NCBI GenBank assembly: GCA_963702705.1
Contig: CAVPDR010000007.1
Span: 558,001 to 622,000 of the forward strand
Direction: 5' to 3'
Source of the DNA: VRUE01 sp963702705
Lineage (GTDB): Bacteria > Actinomycetota > Thermoleophilia > Solirubrobacterales > 70-9
DNA: 64,000 bases
Every line of letters starts with the position of its first letter. Positions within the stretch are counted from its first letter, which is position 1. Under the pieces are notes generated by a model, which ran no database searches, was not told where the DNA came from, and saw nothing but the letters and a program-made list of their open reading frames with translations. The translations under genes and the position numbers were made by a program. Shown here one piece after another: positions 1 to 8,429 of the stretch.

Positions 1-470
1 CCGGCCGCCCGACCTTCATCGTCAGCGCCGCCGGCAGTGGCGTGGTCGAGCCGCTGGCGACGGTGCTCGGCATGGACGGTGGCGTCGGCACCCGCTGCGG
101 GGTGGGAGAGGACGGCGCCCTGACCGGCCGCTTCGAGGGTCCCTTCGTCTACGGCGAGGGCAAGGTCGAGGCGATGCAGGCGTTCGCCGCTGAGCACGAC
201 ATCGATCTCGCCACCTCCTACGCCTACTCGGACTCGATCTCCGACCTGCCGATGCTGCGCGCGGTCGGCAACCCGGTCGTCGTCAACCCCGACCCACCCC
301 TCGCCGAAATTGCCCGCGACGAGGGCTGGCAGACGCTGCGCTTCGAGCGCCTCGGGCGGCGCCTGGTGGCAATCACGATCACGCTGCTGGCGACGGTCGC
401 TGGCTTCGGCGGCTCCCGCATCGCCGCCCGCCGCAAGCAGCCGCCTCGCCGTTTTTCGTCGCGCCGTTGA
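1..470 (+). CDS. HAD-IB family phosphatase, C-terminal part (5' end outside window)
   Basis: The frame is open from the first bases of the window, so the true start lies upstream. The visible protein carries the phosphate-binding segment FIVSAAGSG (HAD motif II) and the Mg-binding motif SDSISDLPML (motif IV), followed by NPVVVNPDPPLAEIARDEGW, the usual end of SerB-like HAD-IB hydrolases. These enzymes dephosphorylate small phosphomonoesters; the substrate cannot be told from this fragment. After the catalytic domain comes a hydrophobic stretch (ITITLLATVAGFGG) and a basic tail, which suggests a C-terminal membrane anchor with the enzyme facing the cytoplasm. It ends at a TGA just before a strong hairpin. 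Family assignment is firm, substrate unknown. Confidence 0.85.
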   Translation, partial: GRPTFIVSAAGSGVVEPLATVLGMDGGVGTRCGVGEDGALTGRFEGPFVYGEGKVEAMQAFAAEHDIDLATSYAYSDSISDLPMLRAVGNPVVVNPDPPLAEIARDEGWQTLRFERLGRRLVAITITLLATVAGFGGSRIAARRKQPPRRFSSRR

Positions 471-477
471 GGGGGCT

Positions 478-512
478 GGCGACTTACCCGTGTATTTGAC
501 GGGAAAGTCGCC
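478..512. terminator. Hairpin between HAD phosphatase and mutase genes
   Basis: Arms GGCGACTT-a-CCCGT and ACGGG-a-AAGTCGCC pair over 13 positions with one A.A mismatch around a short loop. It starts 7 nt after the phosphatase stop codon. There is no T-run after it, so if it ends transcription it does so as an imperfect, actinobacterial-type terminator. Its right side also overlaps the likely -35 region of the mutase gene. Confidence 0.5.
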
Positions 513-514
513 AA

Positions 515-533
515 GCACACCTAGACTGTGTGC
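515..533 (+). promoter_or_regulatory. Mutase promoter with palindromic operator
   Basis: GCACAC and GTGTGC form a perfect 6-bp inverted repeat spaced by CTAGACT. The candidate -10 hexamer TAGACT (522-527) lies inside the dyad and the mutase ATG follows 7 nt later, so the transcript is probably leaderless and a protein bound to the dyad would block the promoter. The regulator is unknown. Confidence 0.5.
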
Positions 534-534
534 C

Positions 535-2157
<1,623 letters not shown>

Positions 2158-2172
2158 GCGTTCCCTGGTCAC

Positions 2173-2196
2173 TTTGCCCTCGTATACGGGGGCAAA
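2173..2196. repeat. 24-bp palindrome, left flank of the DUF559 gene
   Basis: TTTGCCCTCGTA and TACGGGGGCAAA form an almost perfect 24-bp palindrome centred on GTATAC, with only one T.G pair. It sits 15 bp after the mutase stop. The context TGGTCA before it and GGGTTCAGT after it recur around the palindrome at 3130-3153. The DUF559 stop codon (reverse strand) lies inside the GGGTTCAGT tail. Confidence 0.75.
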
Positions 2197-2200
2197 GGGT

Positions 2201-3142
2201 TCAGTCGAGCTCCCTCCCATTCGCCGCGCGGGCGACCGTGCGGCGGAGGATCTTTCGAACATGTATCGCGTCGTGCCTGATCTGCCAATGAGAGAAGCGC
2301 AGTGGCCACATACCGGCGGCGAGGTGGGCTTGATCGCGCTCCAAGCCGCGCTTCTGCTGAGACGCGGTGCGGTGATATCTCAACCCGTCCGCCTCTACAA
2401 CGATCCCGAGCTCGGGCCAGTAGAAATCGACCTCATAGCCGTTCACCCAAGCCCTTGTCTCGGGCGCCGGAAGCCCGGTTGTCATTGCGAGTTGCCTCAT
2501 TCGTTGCTCGAGCTCGGAGTCGCTGAGTCGGAAGGCGAGCGGGTCAAGAAGCTTTCGCAGTGACGCTACGCCGGGATGGCCTCGATAGTTGTCCAGGGAC
2601 GCAAGCAGTGCATCCGCCCTCACCCGATCGAGCTTGTCGGCCTCGTTGACGGCGCGCTCGAGCTGCATCGGTCTCAGGTGCGTCGCCTGGTCGATCAATG
2701 TGCGTACGGGCGATGTGAGGGGAATGCCTTCGTGGATGAGGGCATCACCCAGGACTGACTTCGTGCGCCTATGGGCTCGTATTCCGCGCAGGCGGTTGCG
2801 CCTCCCGGCCGGCACCGAGACGTCAATAGTGTCGCCCTGCTCGTTTCCGAATTCCCAAAGGGCAGCCGCGCTGCCGTGGCTTAGTACGGCGGTTGGCCCG
2901 CAGGCGAGGACCGCCGCCATCCAACATCCACGCCTACCCAGCAGAGGCCGCCCCACCGCGTAGACGCCACGCCATGTGGGGTGCAGTCGTCCGGAGGCGA
3001 TACGCCGCTCGATTTGACGAGGGCTGAGCCCGAGCTCCAGGAGCTGACGCCGCGCGATCACGCCGTGCTGTCGTCTCACCAGAGCCCAGATCGCCACATT
3101 CCGTTCGCGCCCATCCCACGACTGGTCAGTTGACCCACGCAT
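2201..3142 (-). CDS. AbiEi-like winged-helix plus DUF559 (Vsr-type nuclease fold) protein
   Basis: A 313-residue protein. The N-terminal part (VRRQHGVIARRQLLELGLS) resembles the AbiEi-type antitoxin winged helix followed by the GVYAVG segment, and the C-terminal 100 residues (VDFYWPELGIVVEADG, then ERDQAHLAAG) match DUF559, a Vsr/PD-(D/E)xK-like nuclease fold with conserved D, E and R/D positions. Such proteins are common and often multicopy in Solirubrobacterales; their role is not established. The gene lies on the opposite strand between the two mutase subunit genes, which are normally adjacent. ATG 3142 lies inside the right palindrome; GTG at about 3099 (start of VAIWALVRRQHG) is an alternative that would fit the domain boundary. 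Base composition looks less GC-biased than in its neighbours. Confidence 0.75.
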   Translation of the reverse strand: MRGSTDQSWDGRERNVAIWALVRRQHGVIARRQLLELGLSPRQIERRIASGRLHPTWRGVYAVGRPLLGRRGCWMAAVLACGPTAVLSHGSAAALWEFGNEQGDTIDVSVPAGRRNRLRGIRAHRRTKSVLGDALIHEGIPLTSPVRTLIDQATHLRPMQLERAVNEADKLDRVRADALLASLDNYRGHPGVASLRKLLDPLAFRLSDSELEQRMRQLAMTTGLPAPETRAWVNGYEVDFYWPELGIVVEADGLRYHRTASQQKRGLERDQAHLAAGMWPLRFSHWQIRHDAIHVRKILRRTVARAANGRELD

Positions 3143-3153
3143 ACGGTGGTCAA
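3130..3153. repeat. 24-bp palindrome, right flank of the DUF559 gene
   Basis: TTGACCCAC and GTGGTCAA form an imperfect palindrome around GCATACG. Position, length, the GGTCA before it and the AAGGGTTCAGT after it match the left copy at 2173-2196, while the outer arms differ in a paired way (TTTGCC/GGCAAA versus TTGACC/GGTCAA). The core ACTGGTCAGT just before it (3121-3130) also occurs in the etf operator at 3702-3711. Confidence 0.7.
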
Positions 3154-3204
3154 GGGTTCAGTAGGGCGATTTCTCCCCCCGGTCGTCTAATCTCCTGGCC
3201 CGCC

Positions 3205-3624
3205 ATGGCAACCGCAACCGCCCGCAAGATCCGCGTCGTCGTCGCCAAGCCCGGCCTGGACGGGCACGACCGCGGTGCAAAGATCATCGCTCGCGCATTG
3301 CGCGACGCCGGCATGGAGGTGATCTACACGGGCCTGCACCAGACGCCGGAGCAGATCGCCGAGACGGTGATCCAGGAGGACGCCGACGCGGTCGGTCTCT
3401 CGATCCTCTCCGGTGCCCACATGACCTTGGTCCCGCGGGTGGTCGAGCTGCTCGCCGCCCAGGACGTCGACGATGTCCTGGTCACGGTCGGTGGCACGAT
3501 CCCGGCCGAGGACATCCCCGAGCTGAAGAAGCTCGGCGTCGCTGCGGTCTTCACGCCGGGAGCGGGGACCGACGAGATCGTCGAGTTCATCCGCGACAAC
3601 GCTTCCGAGCGCGACGACGTCTAG
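3205..3624 (+). CDS. Cobalamin-binding small subunit of acyl-CoA mutase
   Basis: A 139-residue stand-alone B12-binding domain. It has the base-off cobalamin signature DxHxxG (Asp19-Gly20-His21 to Gly24, in LDGHDRGAK), then the SILSGAH loop and the GGTIP turn that hold the nucleotide tail of B12. It should pair with the 540-residue subunit at 535-2157 to form the active mutase, as in the split isobutyryl- and 2-hydroxyisobutyryl-CoA mutases. ATG 3205 starts about 20 residues before the B12 motif, the usual distance; the open frame upstream has no similarity. No strong ribosome site is visible. TAATCT at 3188-3193 could be a -10 element, giving this gene its own promoter now that it is separated from the large subunit. 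Confidence 0.92.
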   Translation: MATATARKIRVVVAKPGLDGHDRGAKIIARALRDAGMEVIYTGLHQTPEQIAETVIQEDADAVGLSILSGAHMTLVPRVVELLAAQDVDDVLVTVGGTIPAEDIPELKKLGVAAVFTPGAGTDEIVEFIRDNASERDDV

Positions 3625-3684
3625 CGCCACGGCGAGTCGCGATACGGCTTGCTGCTGCGCCCGCTAACCTCCCGCCGCGCCCTG

Positions 3685-3714
3685 TATAGATAGACTGATT
3701 GACTGGTCAGTCAA
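3685..3714 (+). promoter_or_regulatory. etf promoter with TetR-like operator
   Basis: Candidate -10 TATAGA (3685-3690) is followed at once by the dyad TTGACT-GGTC-AGTCAA (3699-3714); an overlapping dyad GACTGA/TCAGTC (3693-3698, 3708-3713) is also present. The TGACTGGTCA core resembles operators of TetR-family regulators of fatty-acid catabolism. A dyad at this place would repress etfBA. The regulator is not identified. Confidence 0.5.
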
Positions 3715-3743
3715 CCGGTTTGAGAACACAGCAGAACACAGCC

Positions 3744-3750
3744 AAGGAGG
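3744..3750 (+). promoter_or_regulatory. Ribosome binding site deciding the etfB TTG start
   Basis: A full AAGGAGG ends 7 nt before the TTG at 3758. The other in-frame TTG at 3752 would be only 1 nt away and is rejected. Confidence 0.8.
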
Positions 3751-3757
3751 CTTGAAC

Positions 3758-4549
3758 TTGAAGATCTGCGTCCTGGTCAAGGAGGTTCCGGACGCCGCCG
3801 TTCAGAAGCGCATCGACTCCAACACGATGCGCCTGGACCGCAGCGGCGAGAAGAACCTGAACCCCTTCGACACACATGCCATCGAGGCCGCCATGCAGAT
3901 CAAGGAGGGCGGCGCGATCCCGGTCGAGGAGGTCGTCGCGGTGACGATGGGCCCCGATTCGGCGGTCCGCGCCCTGCACAAGGCGGTCGCACTCGGAGCG
4001 GACCGCTCCGTGCACCTCTCCGACGACGCGCTTTCGGGCTCCGACGTCTGCGCCACCGGCTACTCGCTGGCCAAGGTGCTCGAGGCCGAGAGCCCGGACC
4101 TGGTCCTGCTCGGCCAGCAGTCCGATGACGGCGAGTGCTACACGATCGGCGCCGTCGTCGCCGACCACCTGCAGATGCCCTCGCTGACTCAGGTGATCAA
4201 GATCGACGTCACCGACGGCAAGCTGCGCTGCGAGCGTCAGGCCGAGTACGGCTACGACACGGTCGAGATCGAGTTGCCCGCCGTGATCAGCGTCGGCGAC
4301 GCGATCAACGAGCCTCGCTACCCGAGCCTGAAGGCGATCATGGGGGCGAAGAAGAAGCCGCTCGACGCCAAGGCGACCGGCGATGTCGGCATCGAAGCCG
4401 GCATGGTCGGCGAGGGAGGCTCCAAGACCAAGGTCCTGGCACTCAGCGAGCCGCCTGCCAAGGAGGCCGGCGAGATCATCGAGGACGAGGACACCAACGA
4501 GACGGTCGAAAAGATCGTCGCCTGGCTCGACGAGAGGAAGCTGATCTAG
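3758..4549 (+). CDS. etfB: Electron transfer flavoprotein beta subunit
   Basis: A 263-residue EtfB. It begins MKICVLVKEVPD, the standard EtfB N-terminus, and continues with NPFDTHAIEAA, VTMGP and LVLLGQQSDDGE, all typical of the family. EtfB binds AMP and with EtfA forms the soluble flavoprotein that takes electrons from acyl-CoA dehydrogenases. The start is a TTG, chosen because AAGGAGG lies at the proper distance and the resulting N-terminus fits the family. The stop codon abuts the etfA ATG, so the two subunits are co-translated. Control is probably through the dyad in its promoter. Confidence 0.96.
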   Translation: MKICVLVKEVPDAAVQKRIDSNTMRLDRSGEKNLNPFDTHAIEAAMQIKEGGAIPVEEVVAVTMGPDSAVRALHKAVALGADRSVHLSDDALSGSDVCATGYSLAKVLEAESPDLVLLGQQSDDGECYTIGAVVADHLQMPSLTQVIKIDVTDGKLRCERQAEYGYDTVEIELPAVISVGDAINEPRYPSLKAIMGAKKKPLDAKATGDVGIEAGMVGEGGSKTKVLALSEPPAKEAGEIIEDEDTNETVEKIVAWLDERKLI

Positions 4550-5521
4550 ATGGCAGGCATCCTGACCTACGCCCTCCACGACGACGAGGGCAACTTCAAC
4601 AAGAACTCACTCGGGGCGATCTCCGAGGCGGCCAGGCTGGCCGGCGAGATCGGTGGCGACGCCGCGGCGCTGGTCGTCGGCGACATCGCCGATGACGCCT
4701 GCGCTGCGCTCGGCAACTGGGGCGCGACCAAGATCTACCGCGCCAAGAGCGTTCCCGAGGGCCTAGCCCAGCCGATCGTCGACGCGATGGCCAAGGTCAT
4801 CGCGGACGAGGGCTTCAGCTACGCCCTCTTCGGCGGCGGCCTGCTCGGCTTCGAGATCGGCGCTGGGCTCACCGCTCGCCTCAACGCCGGTGTGACGATG
4901 GAGGTCACCAAGGTGAAGGTGGACGGCGGCAAGCTGATCGCCGAGCGCCCGATCCTGCAGGACTCCAAGGTCGCCGACGTCGAGTGCGTGGGCGAGCCGG
5001 GCATCATCATCGGCCGCCTCAACGCGTTCGACGCCAACGAGACCGGCGGCACCGCCGAGGTGATCGACATCGAGGTCGAGCTCTCGCCCTGGTCGACCAA
5101 AGCAACGATGGTCCAGCGCGGCGAGCAGCGTGGCGCCGACGTCAACATCGAGGACGCCGAGATCCTGGTCGGCGGCGGTCGTGGCCTCGGCGCAGCCGAG
5201 GGATTCAAGCAGTGCGAGGAACTGGCCGAGGCGATGGGCGGGGCGGTTGCCGCCACCCGCGCCGTGGTCGACGCCGGCTGGTACCCCTACGCGGCCCAGA
5301 TCGGCCAAACCGGCAAGACGGTCGCGCCGAAGCTCTACCTGGCCGCCGGCATCTCCGGCGCGATCCAGCACAAGGTCGGGATGCAGAGCTCGGAGAACAT
5401 CCTCGCGATCAACAAGGACCAGAACGCGCCGATCTTCGAGTTCTCGGACCTCGGCGTGGTCGGCGACCTGCACAAGATCGTCCCCAAGCTGACCGAGGCG
5501 ATCAAGGCTAAGAAGGGCTGA
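4550..5521 (+). CDS. etfA: Electron transfer flavoprotein alpha subunit
   Basis: A 323-residue EtfA of normal length. The C-terminal FAD domain is unmistakable: VGGGRGLG, DAGWYPYAAQIGQTGKTVAP, AAGISGAIQHKVGMQSS, AINKDQNAPIFEFSDLGVVGD. EtfA carries the redox-active FAD and passes electrons to the ETF-quinone oxidoreductase encoded next. It starts directly after the etfB stop codon with no spacer. A strong GC hairpin follows and may reduce read-through into the oxidoreductase gene, adjusting the ratio of soluble flavoprotein to membrane enzyme. Confidence 0.97.
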   Translation: MAGILTYALHDDEGNFNKNSLGAISEAARLAGEIGGDAAALVVGDIADDACAALGNWGATKIYRAKSVPEGLAQPIVDAMAKVIADEGFSYALFGGGLLGFEIGAGLTARLNAGVTMEVTKVKVDGGKLIAERPILQDSKVADVECVGEPGIIIGRLNAFDANETGGTAEVIDIEVELSPWSTKATMVQRGEQRGADVNIEDAEILVGGGRGLGAAEGFKQCEELAEAMGGAVAATRAVVDAGWYPYAAQIGQTGKTVAPKLYLAAGISGAIQHKVGMQSSENILAINKDQNAPIFEFSDLGVVGDLHKIVPKLTEAIKAKKG

Positions 5522-5527
5522 CGTACC

Positions 5528-5549
5528 CCGGGGGGCTGCGGCCCCCCGG
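5528..5549 (+). terminator. GC hairpin between etfA and ETF-QO
   Basis: CCGGGGGGC and GCCCCCCGG form a 9-bp stem with a TGCG loop, 6 nt after the etfA stop. No T-run follows, so it is probably an attenuator or RNA-stability element rather than a full terminator. Confidence 0.5.
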
Positions 5550-5583
5550 ACGCCGTTCCCCCTGACGACGATTGGAGCATGCG

Positions 5584-7281
5584 ATGCCGCCAGTAGCACC
5601 GAGTGAGTTCCCGCCGCCGTTCGACCCGGCCGACGTGATCGGCCCGCCGACCGATGCCGAGGACGAGCGCATCGAGGTCGGCATCGCGATCGTCGGGGGT
5701 GGGCCCGCCGGGCTCGCCTGCGCCAACAAGATCATGCAGCTGCTCGAGGACGAGCCCGAGCTGACCGAGAAGCTCGGCGAAGTCCCGGTCGCGGTGATCG
5801 AGAAGGGCAAGGTCGCGGGAGCGCACCTGCTCTCCGGGGCGAACATGAAGCCCTCGGCGATGGAAGAGCTCTTCCCCGATCTGCCGAAGGAGGAGTGGCC
5901 GGTCTTCCAGGAGGTGACCAAGGACGCGGTCTACCTCTTGACCTCGAAGGCGGCGCTGCCGCTGAAGCCGATGCCGCCGAACTTCCGCAACCACGGCAAC
6001 TACGTCACCTCGGTTTCGAAGCTGGGCCGCTTCCTCGCGGAGAAAGCCGAGGAGGCGGGCGTCTACATCCTCTCCGAGACCGCGGCGACCAAGCTGCTGG
6101 TCGAGGACCGGGTCGTCAAGGGCATCCGCTCCGGCGACCGCGGCCGCGGCAAGGAGGGCGAAGAGCTCGGCAACTTCGAGCCCGGCTCCGACGTCGTCGC
6201 CAAGGCGACGGTGCTGGCCGAGGGCACGGTCGGCCATCTCACCTACGCCGCCTATGACTACTTCGACATGCACGGCGCCGACCCGATGCGCTGGGAGCTC
6301 GGGGTCAAGGAGGTTTGGGAGATCCAAAAGCCGCTCGACCGGGTGATCCACACGATGGGCTGGCCGCTGCGCAAGTCACCGCGCTACAACGAGTTCGGCG
6401 GCAGCTTCATCTACCCGATGGGCGAGGACAAGCTCTGCATCGGCCTCGTCGCCGGCCTCGACTACACCGACGCCACCTTCTCGGTCCACGACGCCCTGCA
6501 GCTGCTCAAGACCCACCCCTTCATCAAGGATCTGCTCGAGGGCGGCAAACGCGTCGCCTGGGGAGCGAAGACGATCCCTTCCGGCGGATACTTCGCGATG
6601 CCGAAGCGTCTCGCCGTGCCCGGCATGGTCGTCGCCGGCGACGCCGCCAGCATGGTCAACGTGCCGACCCTGAAGGGCGTCCACTACGCGATGCACGCCG
6701 GGATGTACGCGGCGGAGACGATCGTCGAGTCGCTCAAGCAGGATTCGGTCAACTTCGAGGCCTACGACGAGAAGGTCCACAAGTCGCTGATCGAGAAGGA
6801 CCTCTTCGAATCGCGCAACATGCGCCAGCCCTTCTCGAAAGGCTTCTTCCTCGGCGGCGCCATGGCCTCGGCGATGACGATCACCAAAGGCAACTTCCCC
6901 GGCGGCCACTGGAAGCAGGAGCACGACTCCGAGGTCGAGATGGACCTGGGCAAGGCGGGGGACATGTACGTCAAGCCCGACAACGAGCTCACCTTCGCCA
7001 AGCTCGACTCCGTCTTCCTCTCCGGCAACGCGACCCGCGACGACGCGCCCAACCACGTCCGCATCCAGACCAAGGTGCCGCGGGAGATCGCCCAGACCTG
7101 GGTCTCGATGTGCCCGGCGCAGGTCTACGAGATCCCCGAGGAGCAGCTCGAGAACGGCGGCGCCGAGGTTGACGTACACGTCACCGCCTCCAACTGCGTG
7201 CAGTGCGGGGCGATTACGGCCAAGGGCGGCCGCCTGACGCTCCCAGAGGGCGGCGACGGGCCGCTTTACCAGGAGACCTGA
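5584..7281 (+). CDS. Electron transfer flavoprotein-quinone oxidoreductase
   Basis: A 565-residue FAD enzyme of the ETF-QO/FixC family, which passes electrons from reduced ETF to the membrane quinone (menaquinone expected in actinobacteria). The FAD-binding GGGPAG lies at residues 38-43; AHLLSGANMKPSAMEELFPDL, VVAGDAASMVNVPTLKGVHYA and PSGGYFAMPK follow. The C-terminal ferredoxin-like region has CPAQVYE and NCVQCGAI: Cys510, Cys538 and Cys541 are present, but the third Cys of the usual CxxCxxC is Ile544, so one of the four expected [4Fe-4S] ligands is missing. ATG 5584 is preceded by GGAG at 6 nt. It forms a unit with etfBA. Confidence 0.92.
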   Translation: MPPVAPSEFPPPFDPADVIGPPTDAEDERIEVGIAIVGGGPAGLACANKIMQLLEDEPELTEKLGEVPVAVIEKGKVAGAHLLSGANMKPSAMEELFPDLPKEEWPVFQEVTKDAVYLLTSKAALPLKPMPPNFRNHGNYVTSVSKLGRFLAEKAEEAGVYILSETAATKLLVEDRVVKGIRSGDRGRGKEGEELGNFEPGSDVVAKATVLAEGTVGHLTYAAYDYFDMHGADPMRWELGVKEVWEIQKPLDRVIHTMGWPLRKSPRYNEFGGSFIYPMGEDKLCIGLVAGLDYTDATFSVHDALQLLKTHPFIKDLLEGGKRVAWGAKTIPSGGYFAMPKRLAVPGMVVAGDAASMVNVPTLKGVHYAMHAGMYAAETIVESLKQDSVNFEAYDEKVHKSLIEKDLFESRNMRQPFSKGFFLGGAMASAMTITKGNFPGGHWKQEHDSEVEMDLGKAGDMYVKPDNELTFAKLDSVFLSGNATRDDAPNHVRIQTKVPREIAQTWVSMCPAQVYEIPEEQLENGGAEVDVHVTASNCVQCGAITAKGGRLTLPEGGDGPLYQET

Positions 7282-7354
7282 GGGGTTGGGGCCGCCTCGA
7301 AGCGTTCTTCTCTCCCGCGGAAGCTTTGTCGCTGAGCTTGACTAGGGTCGGCTC

Positions 7355-8260
7355 GTGATTGCCCTCGGCATCGTTGCGGCTGTCGGAGCTTCGTTGCTCT
7401 ACAACGCGTCGATTGCCTTTCAGGCGCTGGAGGCTCGGGGCGTGGCGCACGAGCACTCGCTGCGGCCCTCGCTGATTGGGAGGCTGGTGCGGAACAAACG
7501 CTGGCTTGGGGCGACGGCGCTGGGGTTGGTCGGGTGGCCGTTGGAGATCTTGGCGCTGCTGCTGGCGCCGCTGACGGTTGTGCAGCCCTGTCTTGCCAGC
7601 GGGCTGATTCTGCTGCTTTGGCTGGGGGTGAAGCGGTTGGGGGAGAGGCCTGGAGGGAGGGAGTTTTTGGCCGTGGGCGCGATTATCGCCGGAGTTGCGG
7701 GGGTGGCATTGGCGGCGCCGGAGCGGACCACGGATCACGCCGGTGTCGGGGCGATCGCCCTTGCCCTGGGTCTCGTGGCGATCCCGATCGCCGCTCCCTA
7801 TCTGCTGCGCGCGCGCAGCCGACGTTCACCTCGCTCGGGCGCGGTCAAAGTCGGAAGCGTTGTCGGCCTCGCCACGCTGGCAACGGTTAGCGCCGGCTGT
7901 GGCTATGCCTGGACGGCGATCGCCAGCAAGCTGCTCACCGACGAGCTGGCCGCTGGGGCGGCGGTCGTGGCCGTCGCCTGGCTCGCCACGGCCGCGGCGT
8001 CCGAGGGGCTGGCTCTGCTCAGCGAGATGAGCGCCTTGCAGCAACGGCCGGCCACGCATGTTGCGCCGGCGATGTTCGCAGTCCAGGTGCTGGTCCCGGT
8101 TCTGTTGGCGCCGCTGATCTTCGGCGAGTCCTGGGGCTCGACCCCGCTGGGAGGAGCGGCGTTGATCGGATCCATGGCTATTGCGGTGGGGGGCACCGTT
8201 TTGCTCGCGGGCTCCAGGGCGGTTGGAGCCGTGCTTGAAACCGCGCGAGAGGGGACCTGA
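7355..8260 (+). CDS. DMT-superfamily (EamA/NIPA-like) permease
   Basis: A 301-residue polytopic membrane protein with about nine or ten hydrophobic helices in two halves. It begins ALGIVAAVGASLLYNASIAFQALEAR and has PLEILALLLAPLTVVQPCLASGL in the first half and HVAPAMFAVQVLVPVLLAPLIFGE in the second, as in small DMT transporters related to NIPA Mg transporters. The substrate is unknown. It starts with a GTG that lies 6 nt after TAGGGT (7343-7348), so the message is probably leaderless. Its last six codons fall inside the left arm of a long inverted repeat, so the C-terminus (AREGT) may have been shaped by that element. Confidence 0.72.
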   Translation: MIALGIVAAVGASLLYNASIAFQALEARGVAHEHSLRPSLIGRLVRNKRWLGATALGLVGWPLEILALLLAPLTVVQPCLASGLILLLWLGVKRLGERPGGREFLAVGAIIAGVAGVALAAPERTTDHAGVGAIALALGLVAIPIAAPYLLRARSRRSPRSGAVKVGSVVGLATLATVSAGCGYAWTAIASKLLTDELAAGAAVVAVAWLATAAASEGLALLSEMSALQQRPATHVAPAMFAVQVLVPVLLAPLIFGESWGSTPLGGAALIGSMAIAVGGTVLLAGSRAVGAVLETAREGT

Positions 8261-8351
8261 TCAAGCAGATCAAGGACGCAGTGAGCGTGGCGTGCTCTTG
8301 CACGCGAGCGAACGAGGACGCCGAGATGCGCAGCATCAGGTCCCCTCTCGC
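8245..8351. repeat. Long inverted repeat at the 3' end of the DMT permease gene
   Basis: Perfect 17-bp arms (GCGAGAGGGGACCTGAT at 8245-8261, its complement at 8335-8351) enclose 73 bp with an inner CGTGC-TCTT-GCACG hairpin. The left arm contains the last codons and stop of the permease. The loop shares CGAACGAGGA with the similar element after atpC. It may end transcription ahead of the aminotransferase operon. Confidence 0.75.
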
Positions 8352-8429
8352 TGGTAGCCTTGCGGCGCTTCCCGCCCGTTGTCCGTCCGCGGAGGCAAAC
8401 TTCCCAGCCACACTCACCAAGGAGCCACC

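Noticed and set aside
3752..3754. Alternative TTG start for etfB
   Set aside because: It is one base from the AAGGAGG, too close for initiation; TTG 3758 has proper spacing and the family N-terminus.
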